Positions 17,688 through 27,332 of a DNA stretch of 49,655 bases are shown here, in pieces. Under the pieces are notes generated by a model. It was not told the origin of the DNA. It did not search any database and saw only the letters and a program-made list of their open reading frames with translations. A program made the translations under genes and the position numbers. How positions within the stretch are numbered: the stretch's first letter is position 1; each line of letters begins with the position of its first letter. The stretch is from an uncultured Thiocystis sp. GTDB lineage: Bacteria > Pseudomonadota > Gammaproteobacteria > Chromatiales > Chromatiaceae. The DNA is taken from assembly GCF_903866365.1 (NCBI RefSeq), contig NZ_CAIPNF010000281.1, positions 1 to 49,655 of the forward strand, read 5' to 3'.

Positions 17688-17729
17688 ACCGGGAGACGCC
17701 AGACAGCGGCCGACGCCGCGCCTCCCGGT
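17688..17729. terminator. Inverted repeat between convergent deacetylase and acyl-CoA dehydrogenase genes
   Basis: ACCGGGAG (17688-17695) pairs with CTCCCGGT (17722-17729), and an inner GCGGC/GCCGC pair lies at 17706-17719. The structure is 9 nt from the acyl-CoA dehydrogenase stop. It may act as a terminator in both directions, but no T-run is present. Confidence 0.35.
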
Positions 17730-17738
17730 CATCCTCGA

Positions 17739-19460
17739 TCAGATCAGAATTTCGTCGGCGTGGAGCAGGTCGGCGAACTGGTCTTTCTTGATCACGTCCC
17801 AATTCCGGCGGGTCTTGGCCGCCGCGCCGATGATGTAGCGGCGGGCGATGAAGACCTTGCGGCTGTCCTCTTCCGCCTCGTCCATCAGCAGCCAGCCCGT
17901 ATAGAGATACGAGTAGATCTCCACCAGTTCCTTGGCGGCGATGCTCTGGAAATGCTTGTCGGTCTTGTCGGTGACATATTTCAGCGCGTCCAGGAACAGC
18001 ACGCGCATTTCCTTCAGTTCATCCGCCAGACGCGCCAGACTGCCGGACGTCTCCTTTTGCTCGCGGGCGGTGAACTCCTCGGCGAGAATGTCGTTGATCA
18101 CCCCGCCGGTGGCGGCGACGATCTGGAGTTGCGAGGTGCCCTCGTAGATGTTGGTGATGCGCGCGTCGCGGGTCAGGCGCTCGACGTTGAACTCCTTCAT
18201 GTAGCCCGTGCCGCCGTGGATCTGCAGGGCGTCATAGGTGACCCGGTTGGCGTTCTCGCTTAGCACATACTTGGCCATCGGGGTGAGCAGCGCGGCAACC
18301 CGGGTCGCCTCCTTGAGCTTGGCGCTTTGCGCGCTGGAATCCTTGCCCTCGGCCTTGAGTTCCTCGACTTTCTCTTCCAGTTTGTTGCGCAGGTCGACCC
18401 AGTGGCAGGCGGCGTAGAGCAGCGAGCGATCGCTCTCCAGGGTCACGCGCATGTCCATGAGCAGATTGGTGATCACGGGGATCGCGTAGATGCTCTTGCC
18501 GAACTGCTCGCGCGCCTTAGCGTAACGCAGCGCCTCGTCATAGGCCGCCTGAGAGATGCCCAGACCCTGCGCGGCAACGCCGAGACGCGCGCCATTCATC
18601 ATGTCCATGACGTACTTGATCAGGCCGAACTTGCGCTTGCCGATGAGCTGCGCCGGGGTATCGTTGAACTGCAACTCGCAGGTCGGCGAGCCATGGATCC
18701 CGAGCTTGTTCTCGATGCGTCGCACGACGACGTTATCCTTGCCGTAGCAGGCGAACAGACTCAGTCCGCGGCCATCCTTGGTGCCGGGCTCGGAACGGGC
18801 CAGGACCAGCAGGATCTCGGCGTTGCCGTTGGTGATGAAGCGTTTGACGCCCTTGAGCCGCCATTGCCCGTCATCGTCCAGATAGGCCAGCATGTTGACG
18901 GCCTGCAGGTCGGAACCCGCGTCCGGCTCGGTGAGCGCCATCGCGCCCGTGGCCGCGCCGCTGGCGAATTGCGGCAGGAATTCCTGACGCTGCTCCTCGG
19001 TGCCATATTTGTTGATGGTCTCGGCGATGTCCTGTAGGCCGAACAGGTTCATCAGCGAGGCCTCGGCACGGGAGACCATCTCGATCGCCATGGTGTAGAG
19101 GGTGGTCGGGATATTCAGACCGCCATAACGCCGGGGCAGCGTGAAGCCCATCAATTCCGCCTGGGTCAGCAGAGCCAGCGCCTCCTGGATGCCCTTGGCG
19201 TAGGCGACCTTGCCGTCGGCGAAATGGCTCCCCTCCTCGTCCACGGCGGCGGCCTGGGGGGCCACGTTGTTCGCCGTGATGTCGCCGACGATCTCCAGCA
19301 CCTTGCGATAGTTATCCAGGGCATCCTGGTAGTCGACCGGGGCGAAGTTGTAGTCAGCGGACTCGGTGTAGCCGTGCTCGGCGATGTCGACCACCTCCTG
19401 AAGCTTCAGGCGGTCGAAATGAAAGAGTAGATCGGTGTTGTCGGTGAAATAGTTGGCCAT
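17739..19460 (-). CDS. Acyl-CoA dehydrogenase, long form
   Basis: This flavoenzyme forms the alpha-beta double bond of an acyl-CoA and passes electrons to ETF. At 573 residues it belongs to the long acyl-CoA dehydrogenases with an extra C-terminal helical domain (about 460-573). Visible motifs are GAMALTEPDAGSDLQAV (flavin and substrate), LKGVKRFITNGN, LQIHGGTGYMKEFNVERL, and ITNIYEGTSQLQ, where the glutamate is the family's catalytic base. The chain-length specificity cannot be read from sequence. It starts 7 nt after etfA and is the last gene of the etfB-etfA operon, so the three probably act together. Confidence 0.93.
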   Translation of the reverse strand: MANYFTDNTDLLFHFDRLKLQEVVDIAEHGYTESADYNFAPVDYQDALDNYRKVLEIVGDITANNVAPQAAAVDEEGSHFADGKVAYAKGIQEALALLTQAELMGFTLPRRYGGLNIPTTLYTMAIEMVSRAEASLMNLFGLQDIAETINKYGTEEQRQEFLPQFASGAATGAMALTEPDAGSDLQAVNMLAYLDDDGQWRLKGVKRFITNGNAEILLVLARSEPGTKDGRGLSLFACYGKDNVVVRRIENKLGIHGSPTCELQFNDTPAQLIGKRKFGLIKYVMDMMNGARLGVAAQGLGISQAAYDEALRYAKAREQFGKSIYAIPVITNLLMDMRVTLESDRSLLYAACHWVDLRNKLEEKVEELKAEGKDSSAQSAKLKEATRVAALLTPMAKYVLSENANRVTYDALQIHGGTGYMKEFNVERLTRDARITNIYEGTSQLQIVAATGGVINDILAEEFTAREQKETSGSLARLADELKEMRVLFLDALKYVTDKTDKHFQSIAAKELVEIYSYLYTGWLLMDEAEEDSRKVFIARRYIIGAAAKTRRNWDVIKKDQFADLLHADEILI

Positions 19461-19467
19461 GGCTCGA

Positions 19468-20487
19468 CTACTTTAATTTGTGCTTGTAGGCATCGATGAG
19501 CTTCGGAATCACGTCCATCACATCGCCGACGATACCGTAATGGCAGACGCCGAAAATCGGCGCGTCGGGATCCTCGTTGATGGCGATGATCTTGTTGGAG
19601 TCGCTCATGCCGGCCCGGTGCTGGATCGCGCCGGAAATGCCGCAGGCGATATAGAGCTTGGGCCGCACGGTGACGCCGGTCTGTCCGACCTGCCGAACAT
19701 GATCGATAAAGCCGGCGTCCACTGCCGCGCGCGTACCGGCGACCTCGCCCCCGATGACATGGGCCAGATCGTAGAGGATCTGGAAGTTCTGAAAGTTGCC
19801 CATGCCGTAGCCGCCGGAGACGATGATCGGGGCGGCCTTGAGATTGACTTTACTCGCTTCGTGATGCTGCTCGATGATACGCACGAGCCGGTCGGCAGCG
19901 TCGGGCGTATAGGGGACGGGCGTGATGCGTCCGGCGACCGGCTGCGCCAGCGGGATCTTTTCCATCACCCCCTCGCGCACCGTCGCCATCTGGACCGGGG
20001 CGTCCGGGCAGATAATGGTGGCGATGATGTTGCCGCCGAAGGCCGGGCGAATCTGGAGCAGGAGCTGCGAATACTCCTGGCGCAGATAGGTCACATCGGA
20101 GATTTGCAGATCCGTGCAGTCCGCGGTCAATCCGCTGCGGGTATGGGATGCCACCCGAGGCGCCAGATCCCGCCCGATGAAGGTGCCGCCGAACAGCAGG
20201 ATGCGCGGTTGATGCTGGTCGACCAGCGCGCTCACGATACGACTGTAGGGCAGCGTGTTGTAGTGCTTCAGTTCGGGGTGATCCGCCAGCAGGACTTCGG
20301 TGGCGCCATACCGAAAGGTCTCCGCGGCCAGGGCCTGCAGGTCATGACCGATCAGTACCGCCTTCAATTCGCCGTGCAGGCTTTCCGCCAGCTTTCTGCC
20401 CTTGGACAGCAGCTCGAAGCTCACATCGGCGGGCTTGCCCTCGCGCTGCTCAATGAACACCCAGACCTGTTGTTGATTTTCGCTCAT
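19468..20487 (-). CDS. etfA: Electron transfer flavoprotein alpha subunit
   Basis: EtfA carries the redox-active FAD that receives electrons from dehydrogenases. The C-terminal FAD domain has [34 protein letters not shown] and [11 protein letters not shown]. The usual SGGRG turn is here SGGYG, with tyrosine in place of arginine. The N-terminal domain begins [12 protein letters not shown]. The length is 339 residues, slightly longer than standard EtfA (about 310-315). It starts 6 nt after etfB, with GGATAAG as the ribosome-binding site overlapping the etfB stop. Confidence 0.93.
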   Translation of the reverse strand: MSENQQQVWVFIEQREGKPADVSFELLSKGRKLAESLHGELKAVLIGHDLQALAAETFRYGATEVLLADHPELKHYNTLPYSRIVSALVDQHQPRILLFGGTFIGRDLAPRVASHTRSGLTADCTDLQISDVTYLRQEYSQLLLQIRPAFGGNIIATIICPDAPVQMATVREGVMEKIPLAQPVAGRITPVPYTPDAADRLVRIIEQHHEASKVNLKAAPIIVSGGYGMGNFQNFQILYDLAHVIGGEVAGTRAAVDAGFIDHVRQVGQTGVTVRPKLYIACGISGAIQHRAGMSDSNKIIAINEDPDAPIFGVCHYGIVGDVMDVIPKLIDAYKHKLK

Positions 20488-20493
20488 AGGGGC

Positions 20494-21384
20494 TTATCCG
20501 AAGATGTGATCTTCCATCAGTTTATCGATCAGCGCATACATGCCATCCTTGGTGGCGGGGATGATTTCATGCGCGCCACCGCCCAACACCACCGACTCGA
20601 TCTTGTGGACTTTGGTCGGCGAACCGCCGAGACCACAACGTTCAAGATCGACATCCAGATCGTCGGCGGTCAGGGTGGGGATAAACAAACCCTTGGAGAC
20701 ATACTCTTCCTTGAGCTGATCCATGTAGAGCAACGAATTGCCCTCGGTCATCTTCTCCAGTTCAAGCAGGGTATGGGCATTCTTGTAGGCCATGACCCGC
20801 TTGGCCATGAAGGGCCGGGGCGTGGCGGCGTCCTTGATCACGGTGATCAACAGAGGCAATGTGCCTTCCAGAATCTCGAAGCCGTGATCCACCTTACGTT
20901 TGACGGTGATCTTCGCGCCATCCGCCTGGAGGATCTCTTCGGCATAGGTGATCTGCGGCAGGCCCAGTTTTTCAGCGGTCTGAGGGCCGACCTGGGCGGT
21001 GTCGCCATCGATCGCCTGCCGTCCGGCAAAGACGATATCGTAGGGCGCCAGTTGACGCAGCGCCTCGGACAGCACATAGGAGGTCGCGAGGGTATCGGCG
21101 CCGGCGAATTTGCGGTCGCTGATGAGGATGGCCTCGTCGGCGCCCATGTAGAGACAGTCGCGCAGCAGATCCGAGGCTTTCAATGGCCCCATGGTCATCA
21201 CGCGCACGGTGCCGCCGTAACGGTCCCGCAGTTGCAGCGCCAGTTCCAGGGCGACCTTGTCCTCGGGATTGAAGATGGTGGGGAGTTTACTGCGGTTGAC
21301 GGTCCCGTCCGGCTTCATCACCTGACCGGAAATATTGGCCGTGTCGGGAACCTGTTTGACCATTACGATGGAATGGTAGCTCAT
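20494..21384 (-). CDS. etfB: Electron transfer flavoprotein beta subunit, long form
   Basis: EtfB forms the heterodimer with EtfA and holds AMP or, in bifurcating types, a second FAD. The signature VKQVPDTANISGQVMKPDG opens the protein, with NPEDKVALELALQL, MGADEAILISD and FAGRQAIDGDTAQVGPQTAEKL following. I use the ATG at 21384 (MSYHSIVMVK); the frame extends five codons further to 21399. The protein is 296 residues, against about 250 for human or Paracoccus EtfB, and the extra length is at the C-terminus (about 255-296). The long form and the partner dehydrogenase suggest an ETF different from the mitochondrial type. Whether it bifurcates cannot be read here. Confidence 0.93.
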   Translation of the reverse strand: MSYHSIVMVKQVPDTANISGQVMKPDGTVNRSKLPTIFNPEDKVALELALQLRDRYGGTVRVMTMGPLKASDLLRDCLYMGADEAILISDRKFAGADTLATSYVLSEALRQLAPYDIVFAGRQAIDGDTAQVGPQTAEKLGLPQITYAEEILQADGAKITVKRKVDHGFEILEGTLPLLITVIKDAATPRPFMAKRVMAYKNAHTLLELEKMTEGNSLLYMDQLKEEYVSKGLFIPTLTADDLDVDLERCGLGGSPTKVHKIESVVLGGGAHEIIPATKDGMYALIDKLMEDHIFG

Positions 21385-21969
21385 GCTCTGCCTTGTCACA
21401 TTCGTCTGGAAGCGTTGGGGACGCGGTCACGGCAAGGCCCGGCGATCAGAGGACGCGGGGCTGCGATGGCGACATCGCCCGGAAGGTAGTTCGTGTCGAC
21501 GTCCAGCCAAACCCGGAGCCGCCGATAGTTCAGGCCGGCATGCCAAAGTCGGGGCGGTTGAATGGGATCCCTTGAGTGTCGACGCTTGCCACCACCTGAA
21601 AAAAGGGCGCGAAATTCCAACCTTGATCTTGTCGACCGGCGCGATTCGCGTGGGGCGTTCAGGTTAGGTTATGAACTTCAGGGACTCCGGACCCATGTTG
21701 ACGGATACGGATCCGAAATTCAACCGCATTAGGCGGGTATGGCGGGCCATTCCAGCGGCGATGCGGGCGTCCAGCCCTGACGGGACAGGCCAGAATGGCC
21801 TATCCGCGCAACGGATTAAATTTCCGGCGGTGACGTTTGTCTGTTTGCCCTGAGCCCCTCGACTTCGCTCAGGACAGGCTGGTCGAAGGGCGAACGGAAA
21901 AAGCGGCAGGGGCTATCCCCGACATCACCGCGGCGTGGTGCGAAAAAAGCAAGCATCGCGTTGACGCAA
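21385..21969. other. 585-bp gene-free region between etfB and ppiD
   Basis: I see no convincing gene. The region holds the etfB promoter area, an 8-bp inverted pair (GGCCATTC at 21745-21752, GAATGGCC at 21793-21800) and the dispersed-type repeat at about 21849-21895. Base composition is close to the rest of the window. Confidence 0.6.
21849..21895. repeat. Dispersed intergenic palindromic repeat
   Basis: The segment contains CCTCGACTTCGCTCAGGACA followed by GGTCGAAGGGCGAACGG. It resembles a widespread bacterial intergenic repeat, known from many GC-rich genomes, in which a CTTCGACTTCGCTCAGG arm pairs with a GTCGAAGGGC arm. Here GCCCCTCGAC (21854-21863) pairs with GTCGAAGGGC (21882-21891) with one mismatch. 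It lies 79 nt past the ppiD stop on the minus strand. No second copy is in this window. Confidence 0.6.
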
Positions 21970-23892
21970 TCAGAGATCTTCCAGGGCACTAACAGACGTT
22001 CGCTCGATGTTTGCACGACTCTCCATGTCGCGCAGCATATCCGCATAGAGCTGACGCGCCATCAATTGAGAGAGCATGGAAGCCTCTGGCGCCGCCTGAC
22101 CGGCATCCTCCGACTCGACCTCTCCATCCTGTATGCGGATCAGACGCACGACCGCCGCGTCGCCATGATCGAGGGTAGACGTCCCAACACTGATGGTTTT
22201 TTCGCTCGGGAATGGCAGCTTGAAGGCGGTGTCGAGAATTGACGCGGGCACGTTCGTCGCCTGTCGATCCACCAGGCCTGGCTCCTCCAGTTTGCGCGTT
22301 CCGAGCGTCGCCGCCCAGTCCGCCCCGGCGCGCAACTTCGTGGCAGCGGACTCGGCGGCCGTTTGGGCGGCCAGCCGGGCTTTTTCACTGCCGATCTCGG
22401 CGACGATCTCCTCGCGCACCTCGTCCAGCGGTTTGGTCGCCGCGGGGCGATGCTCGACAACCCGCAACACGATTGCCTGAAGCGCGTCGCGCTCCGGCTC
22501 GATCAGGTCGCTGTTGTTACCCTCGACAAGCACCTCATTGCTGAATGCGGCGGCAAGCGCCTTGGGCTGGCCAAGGATCCCCTCGCCGCCCTCGCGACCG
22601 ATCCAGTCGCTTTGCTGGATCGCGAGCCCCAATTCCTCGGCGGCCGGTTCCAGACTGTCCGGGGATTCGTAGACGAGAGTGGCCAGTCGCTCGCCCAGCT
22701 CATAGAACAGGGTGTCGGCGCTTTGCTTGACGAGTTCCGCGCGTAACTGGTCGCGAACATCCTCGAAGGGCTTGACCACCGAGGGCACGATTTCGTCGAC
22801 CCGGATCAGGTGATAACCGAACTGGGTCCGCACCGGTTCGCTCAGTTCGCCCACTGGAAGCGTAAACGCGACCTGTTCGAAGGCCGGCACCATGACGCCT
22901 TTCTCGATCACGCCGAGCGAACCGCCCTTCTCGGCACTGCCGGGATCGTCGGACAATTCGCTGGCCAATTGCGCAAAGGATTCGCCGGCCTGGAGACGCT
23001 CGCGAACCCCTTTGATGTCGGACAAGACCTGATCGGCCGCGGCCTCATCGGCATCGCTCGGGACACTGAGCAGCAGATGGCTAACCTTGCGACGCTCTGG
23101 TTGAGTGAAACGCGCCTGATCGTCATCGTAATGACGGCGCAGTTCCTCTTCGCCGATCTCGGCCTTACCTGACAGCGTGCTCGCGTCGAGGATCAGGTAG
23201 TCGAGTTTGACTTGCTCGGGAGTCTGAAAGCGTGCTGCATTCGATGCATAGTAGGCCGCGATCGCGGTCTCGTCTATTGGCTCCGCGGACGCAAAATCGG
23301 CGACGGGGAAGCGCGCATAGGCCAATTCGCGCTTCTGCTTCGCCAGACGCCGATACTGCGAGAGCTCGGATCGGGTGACGAATTCGCTGCCAGCCACGGC
23401 GCGCACCAGCTGAGTGCCGGTCATCTGCTGGCGCAGACGCGCCTCGAACAGGGCGGGCGTCATTCCCTGGAGTTCAAGAATTCGCTCATAGGCACCCTGA
23501 TCGAAGCGCCCATTCTGCTGGAACGCCGGCTCGGAGAGCACCTGAATCTGGATTTCACGATCCGACACACGCAGCCCCAGACGCCGTGTCACATCCAGTA
23601 ACAGAACCTCGCGAACCATCTCGTCGAGCACCTCGGCGCGGAGTTGCTTGTCATCGAAGGCCGCAAGGTCATAGGCCGCGCCGAGACGCTCCCGGAGTTC
23701 GATTCTAGCCTCCTGAACCCGTCGATCTACATCACGGGCGGGAATCTCCACGCCATTAATCTTGGCCGCGATCAGCTCTCCACTGACACCCAGATAGGAC
23801 TGAATCCCCCAGAGAGCGAATGGAACGCTGATCAGCACGACGATGACCCAGGCAATCCAACCTTGAGCACGATCCCGTATGGTTTGAAGCAT
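21970..23892 (-). CDS. ppiD: Periplasmic folding chaperone PpiD (SurA-type N-terminus, rotamase domain)
   Basis: PpiD is an inner-membrane-anchored chaperone at the Sec translocon exit, related to SurA. A membrane helix lies at about 12-30 (GWIAWVIVVLISVPFALWG). A SurA-like N-terminal domain follows, and a parvulin domain sits at about 262-360 (RKVSHLLLSV, SLGVIEKGVMVPAF, FGYHLIRVDE). The C-terminal part is helical. The length is 640 residues (E. coli 623). It is the last gene of the tig-clpP-clpX-lon-hupB-ppiD order common in this class, but a tRNA pair and a terminator separate it from hupB, so it probably has its own promoter between 23893 and 23930. Confidence 0.95.
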   Translation of the reverse strand: MLQTIRDRAQGWIAWVIVVLISVPFALWGIQSYLGVSGELIAAKINGVEIPARDVDRRVQEARIELRERLGAAYDLAAFDDKQLRAEVLDEMVREVLLLDVTRRLGLRVSDREIQIQVLSEPAFQQNGRFDQGAYERILELQGMTPALFEARLRQQMTGTQLVRAVAGSEFVTRSELSQYRRLAKQKRELAYARFPVADFASAEPIDETAIAAYYASNAARFQTPEQVKLDYLILDASTLSGKAEIGEEELRRHYDDDQARFTQPERRKVSHLLLSVPSDADEAAADQVLSDIKGVRERLQAGESFAQLASELSDDPGSAEKGGSLGVIEKGVMVPAFEQVAFTLPVGELSEPVRTQFGYHLIRVDEIVPSVVKPFEDVRDQLRAELVKQSADTLFYELGERLATLVYESPDSLEPAAEELGLAIQQSDWIGREGGEGILGQPKALAAAFSNEVLVEGNNSDLIEPERDALQAIVLRVVEHRPAATKPLDEVREEIVAEIGSEKARLAAQTAAESAATKLRAGADWAATLGTRKLEEPGLVDRQATNVPASILDTAFKLPFPSEKTISVGTSTLDHGDAAVVRLIRIQDGEVESEDAGQAAPEASMLSQLMARQLYADMLRDMESRANIERTSVSALEDL

Positions 23893-23921
23893 GGCGATAG
23901 GTAGAGATAGCGAGTGGGACG

Positions 23922-23960
23922 TGGAAAAGAGAACGGGGTACCCTTTGGGTACCCCGTTCT
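23922..23960 (-). terminator. Rho-independent terminator after the tRNA pair
   Basis: AGAACGGGGTACCC (23930-23943) pairs perfectly with GGGTACCCCGTTCT (23947-23960), giving a 14-bp stem and a 3-nt loop. On the minus strand it is followed by TCTTTTCC. It lies 8 nt past the tRNA-Asp CCA end and would end the hupB-tRNA-Val-tRNA-Asp transcript. Confidence 0.85.
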
Positions 23961-23968
23961 ATCCGAGA

Positions 23969-24045
23969 TGGCGGAGCGGACGGGGCTCGAACCCGCGACC
24001 CCCGGCGTGACAGGCCGGTATTCTAACCAACTGAACTACCGCTCC
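23969..24045 (-). tRNA. tRNA-Asp (GUC)
   Basis: The minus strand folds as a tRNA: acceptor GGAGCGG pairs with CCGCTCC, the D-arm holds AGTTCAGTTGGTTAGAAT, and the anticodon loop is CTGTCAC with anticodon GTC. The T-arm is GCGGGTTCGAGCCCCGT, and CCA is encoded. It lies 37 nt after tRNA-Val in the same direction. Confidence 0.97.
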
Positions 24046-24082
24046 TAAATTCTGACTCCGAAATCTGACGAATCAGAAATCT

Positions 24083-24158
24083 TGGTGGGTGCTGCAGGGA
24101 TCGAACCTGCGACCCTCGCCTTGTAAGGGCGATGCTCTCCCAGCTGAGCTAAGCACCC
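24083..24158 (-). tRNA. tRNA-Val (UAC)
   Basis: The acceptor GGGTGCT pairs with AGCACCC, the D-arm holds TAGCTCAGCTGGGAGAGC, and the anticodon loop CTTACAA has anticodon TAC. The T-arm is CAGGTTCGATCCCTG, with encoded CCA. It starts only 13 nt after the hupB stop, so it is probably cut out of the hupB transcript. Confidence 0.97.
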
Positions 24159-24171
24159 TTCAAGCGAGGGA

Positions 24172-24444
24172 CTATTGTACGGCGTCCTTGAGCGCTTTGC
24201 CAGCTTTAAATGAAGGTGTTTTGGATGCCTTGATTTCAATGGGGTTGCCGGTCTGAGGATTGCGTCCGGTGCGCGCGGCCCGCTCCTTGATCGAAAAGGT
24301 GCCAAAGCCGATCAGCGAAACCGTGCCGCCATCCTTTAAGGCGATGGCGATCTCATCGGTCATTGCGTCCAGGGCACGCGCCGCGGCGGCCTTAGAAATA
24401 TCGGCGGCATCCGCCATTTTTTCGATGAGTTCCGATTTATTCAT
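24172..24444 (-). CDS. hupB: DNA-binding protein HU-beta
   Basis: HU is a small nucleoid protein that bends DNA. The 90-residue protein begins [20 protein letters not shown], has the hydrophobic core [20 protein letters not shown] and the DNA-binding arm [20 protein letters not shown], and ends [11 protein letters not shown]. It follows lon after 214 nt and has its own strong ribosome-binding site (AGGGGAAA). The tRNA-Val gene begins 13 nt past its stop. Confidence 0.97.
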   Translation of the reverse strand: MNKSELIEKMADAADISKAAAARALDAMTDEIAIALKDGGTVSLIGFGTFSIKERAARTGRNPQTGNPIEIKASKTPSFKAGKALKDAVQ

Positions 24445-24650
24445 TTATTTCCCCTATTAACTGACTGAGTTTTCGAGAGTCCAGCGGCGCGCCCAACGTG
24501 ATCTGACCAAAAGGGCTCGCCATCGAGGCGGGCCAGGATCCCTCTCGAAGGCATCCTGAAACGATGCCGCATGCTAAGACGGAGACAGCACGAGGGCAAC
24601 CGACTTTTTCAACCTTCTCTCCATGCGCAAACGATGCGGCAGGCCAGATC

Positions 24651-24661
24651 AACGCGGTTTA
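24651..24661 (-). repeat. Partial copy of the TAAACCGCGTCC motif at the lon stop
   Basis: The minus strand reads TAAACCGCGTT, and the first three bases are the lon stop codon. Ten of the first ten bases agree with the motif; it then diverges. Confidence 0.4.
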
Positions 24662-27124
24662 ATGATGCAGCCGTGCGGTTTGATCGCGCGCCGTATCGGC
24701 AGTCGACTCATGGGTATCGGCGTCGACCGTCACCGGATCATCGCCGTCGATCTTTAACCCAACCGCCTCTGGGCGCTCCGTCAGCGCTAGTTCAAGCACT
24801 TCATCGATCCAGCGCACCGGATAGATTTTCAGATGTTGCTTGATGTTTTTCGGAATTTCAGTCAGATCGCGTTCGTTTTCCAGTGGGATGATCACCGTCT
24901 CGATGCCGCCGCGGTGCGCGGCCAGCAATTTTTCCTTGAGTCCGCCGATCGGCAAGACTTCGCCACGCAGGGTGATCTCGCCGGTCATCGCAACGCTCGA
25001 ACGGACTGGGATCTTGGTCAGGGCGGACACCAGGGCCGTGCACATCGCAACGCCCGCGCTCGGACCGTCCTTGGGGGTCGCGCCCTCGGGCACATGGATA
25101 TGCACATCGAAGTTCGTATGGAAATCCGGCGGCACGCCGAGGGCGTCTGCGCGCGAGCGCACCACGGTCATGGCGGCCTGGATGGACTCCTGCATCACAT
25201 CGCCCAGTTGGCCGGTATAGCTGAATTTCCCCTTGCCAGGCACGAGCGCGGACTCGATCCGCAGCAACTCGCCGCCAACCTCGGTCCAGGCCAGTCCGGT
25301 GACCTGCCCGACCTGATCGTGCTCGTCGGCGCGACCATAGCGAAAACGCTGGACACCCAGATATTTTTCGAGCGTTTTGGAACTCACCGTCGTTGGCGTA
25401 TCCCGCTTCTTGAGCAGAACCTCCTTTACGACCTTGCGGCAAATCTTGGAAATCTCGCGCTCCAGATTCCGTACCCCCGCCTCGCGGGTGTAATGCCGGA
25501 CGATGTCGCGCAGGGCGCTTTCGCGAATCGCCAGCTCCCCCTCCTTGAGCCCATTGTTCTGAGTCTGCTTAGGGACCAGGTAGCGTTCGGCGATCGCGAC
25601 CTTCTCGTCTTCCGTATAGCCCGAGAGACGAATCACTTCCATGCGATCCAGGAGCGCGGGCGGGATGTTCAAAGTATTGGCCGTGCCAACGAACATCACC
25701 TCGGAGAGGTCGAAATCCACCTCCAGATAGTGGTCGACGAAGGTGTGGTTCTGTTCCGGATCCAGCACTTCGAGCAGCGCGGATGCCGGGTCGCCCCGAA
25801 AATCCATCGCCATCTTGTCGATCTCGTCAAGCAGAAAGAAGGCGTTGCGCGATCCGGCCTTGGACAGATTCTGAATGATCTTGCCCGGCAGAGCGCCGAT
25901 ATAGGTGCGGCGATGACCGCGAATCTCGGCTTCGTCGCGCACGCCACCGAGCGACATGCGCACGAATTTGCGATTGGTCGCGCGCGCGATCGACTGACCC
26001 AGCGAGGTCTTGCCAACGCCCGGCGGTCCGACCAGACAGAGGATCGGCCCTTTCAGCTTGCGCACGCGCTGCTGCACCGCGAGGTATTCCAGGATGCGTT
26101 CCTTCACTCGCTCCAGCCCGTAATGATCCTTATCCAGAACCGCCTCGGCGACCTTGATGTCATTGTGAATCCGGGTGCGCTTTTTCCAGGGAACGCTGAC
26201 CAGGGTATCGATATAGTTGCGCACCACGGTCGCCTCGGCTGACATCGGCGACATCAGCTTGAGTTTGTTCAACTCGGCCTGCGCCTTGCTCTTGGCTTCC
26301 CGCGGCATCCCGGCGGCCTGAATCCGCTTGGCGAGATCCTCGATCTCGTTGGGCGCGTCCTCAAGTTCCCCAAGTTCCTTCTGAATCGCCTTCATCTGTT
26401 CGTTCAGATAGTACTCGCGCTGATTCTTCTCCATCTGACGCTTGACGCGTCCACGGATGCGCTTTTCCATCTGCAGGATATCGTTCTCGGACTCCATCAA
26501 GCCCATCAGATGTTCGAGCCGGCCCTGCACGTCGATAATTTCCAGAACACGCTGCTTCTCGTCGAGCTTGAGTGCCATGTGCGCGGCCATGGTATCGGCG
26601 AGCCGGCCCGCATCCTCAATGCTGGCCAGCGAGGTAAGCACCTCGGGCGGCACTTCGGGCGGCACTTTTTTGTTGAGCTTGACATACTGATCGAACAGGG
26701 TCATGGCCGATCGCATCAGCACTTCCTGCTCGCGATCATCGGCATCCAGGATCTCCTCCATGGGCCTGATGATGGCGGAAAAGGAGTCTTCCGTGGCGAC
26801 GAACCGACTGATGACAGCCCGCTGATTGCCTTCCACCAACACCTTGACCGTACCATCGGGCAGTTTCAGGAGTTGCAGAATGTTCGCGAGGGTTCCGATT
26901 TCGTACAGATCCTTGACGCCCGGATCGTCCACATCGGCGCTCCTCTGCGCGATCAGGAGGATCTGCTTGTCAGTCGTCATGGCCCCGTCGAGCGCTCGAA
27001 TGGATTTGTCGCGACCCACAAAGAGCGGAATGACCATATGGGGATAGACAACGACATCCCGCAGCGGAAGTACCGGGACTTCCTGGGAAGAGACGGTCGA
27101 GGAAGCAGTATTCTGTAGCGCCAT
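24659..27124 (-). CDS. lon: ATP-dependent protease Lon
   Basis: Lon is a cytoplasmic AAA+ serine protease that removes misfolded and regulatory proteins. The substrate-binding N-domain covers about 1-200 ([20 protein letters not shown]), followed by coiled-coil helices. The AAA module has Walker [10 protein letters not shown] at roughly residue 365 and Walker [10 protein letters not shown]. The proteolytic domain carries the serine in DGPSAGVAM and the lysine in [14 protein letters not shown] (Ser-Lys dyad). The length is 821 residues (E. coli 784), with a longer N-terminus and a charged C-terminal tail. It follows clpX by 208 nt, with a possible heat-shock promoter in between. Confidence 0.98.
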   Translation of the reverse strand: MALQNTASSTVSSQEVPVLPLRDVVVYPHMVIPLFVGRDKSIRALDGAMTTDKQILLIAQRSADVDDPGVKDLYEIGTLANILQLLKLPDGTVKVLVEGNQRAVISRFVATEDSFSAIIRPMEEILDADDREQEVLMRSAMTLFDQYVKLNKKVPPEVPPEVLTSLASIEDAGRLADTMAAHMALKLDEKQRVLEIIDVQGRLEHLMGLMESENDILQMEKRIRGRVKRQMEKNQREYYLNEQMKAIQKELGELEDAPNEIEDLAKRIQAAGMPREAKSKAQAELNKLKLMSPMSAEATVVRNYIDTLVSVPWKKRTRIHNDIKVAEAVLDKDHYGLERVKERILEYLAVQQRVRKLKGPILCLVGPPGVGKTSLGQSIARATNRKFVRMSLGGVRDEAEIRGHRRTYIGALPGKIIQNLSKAGSRNAFFLLDEIDKMAMDFRGDPASALLEVLDPEQNHTFVDHYLEVDFDLSEVMFVGTANTLNIPPALLDRMEVIRLSGYTEDEKVAIAERYLVPKQTQNNGLKEGELAIRESALRDIVRHYTREAGVRNLEREISKICRKVVKEVLLKKRDTPTTVSSKTLEKYLGVQRFRYGRADEHDQVGQVTGLAWTEVGGELLRIESALVPGKGKFSYTGQLGDVMQESIQAAMTVVRSRADALGVPPDFHTNFDVHIHVPEGATPKDGPSAGVAMCTALVSALTKIPVRSSVAMTGEITLRGEVLPIGGLKEKLLAAHRGGIETVIIPLENERDLTEIPKNIKQHLKIYPVRWIDEVLELALTERPEAVGLKIDGDDPVTVDADTHESTADTARDQTARLHH

Positions 27125-27238
27125 GGATACCTGTACTCGTTCAAGCGACAGTCCACGGGGTTAGCGATGCGAGTTGTCTAGGTCAGCGACCGGCGAATCG
27201 CCACCGCGGATGTCGGTGTGATGGGAATAAGGAAAGGG

Positions 27239-27264
27239 TCGGGGCGATAGGCATTCAGTTCAAC
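27239..27264 (-). promoter_or_regulatory. Candidate heat-shock (sigma-32) promoter of lon
   Basis: On the minus strand GTTGAAC (27264-27258) resembles the sigma-32 -35 CTTGAAA. A 13-nt spacer leads to CCCCGA (27244-27239), which resembles the -10 CCCCAT. It lies about 115 nt upstream of the lon ATG. lon is heat-shock controlled in E. coli; here the match is only partial. Confidence 0.35.
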
Positions 27265-27332
27265 GACCGCTCACCCCCGACCTTGAGACACGCAAACCGA
27301 TGCGCTAGATGTTCTGCTGATCGGGGAACCGC

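Noticed and set aside
19480-21489. 669-codon plus-strand frame
   Set aside because: It is antisense to etfA and etfB, with no recognisable domain.
24833-26242. 469-codon plus-strand frame
   Set aside because: It is antisense to lon, with the usual shadow composition.
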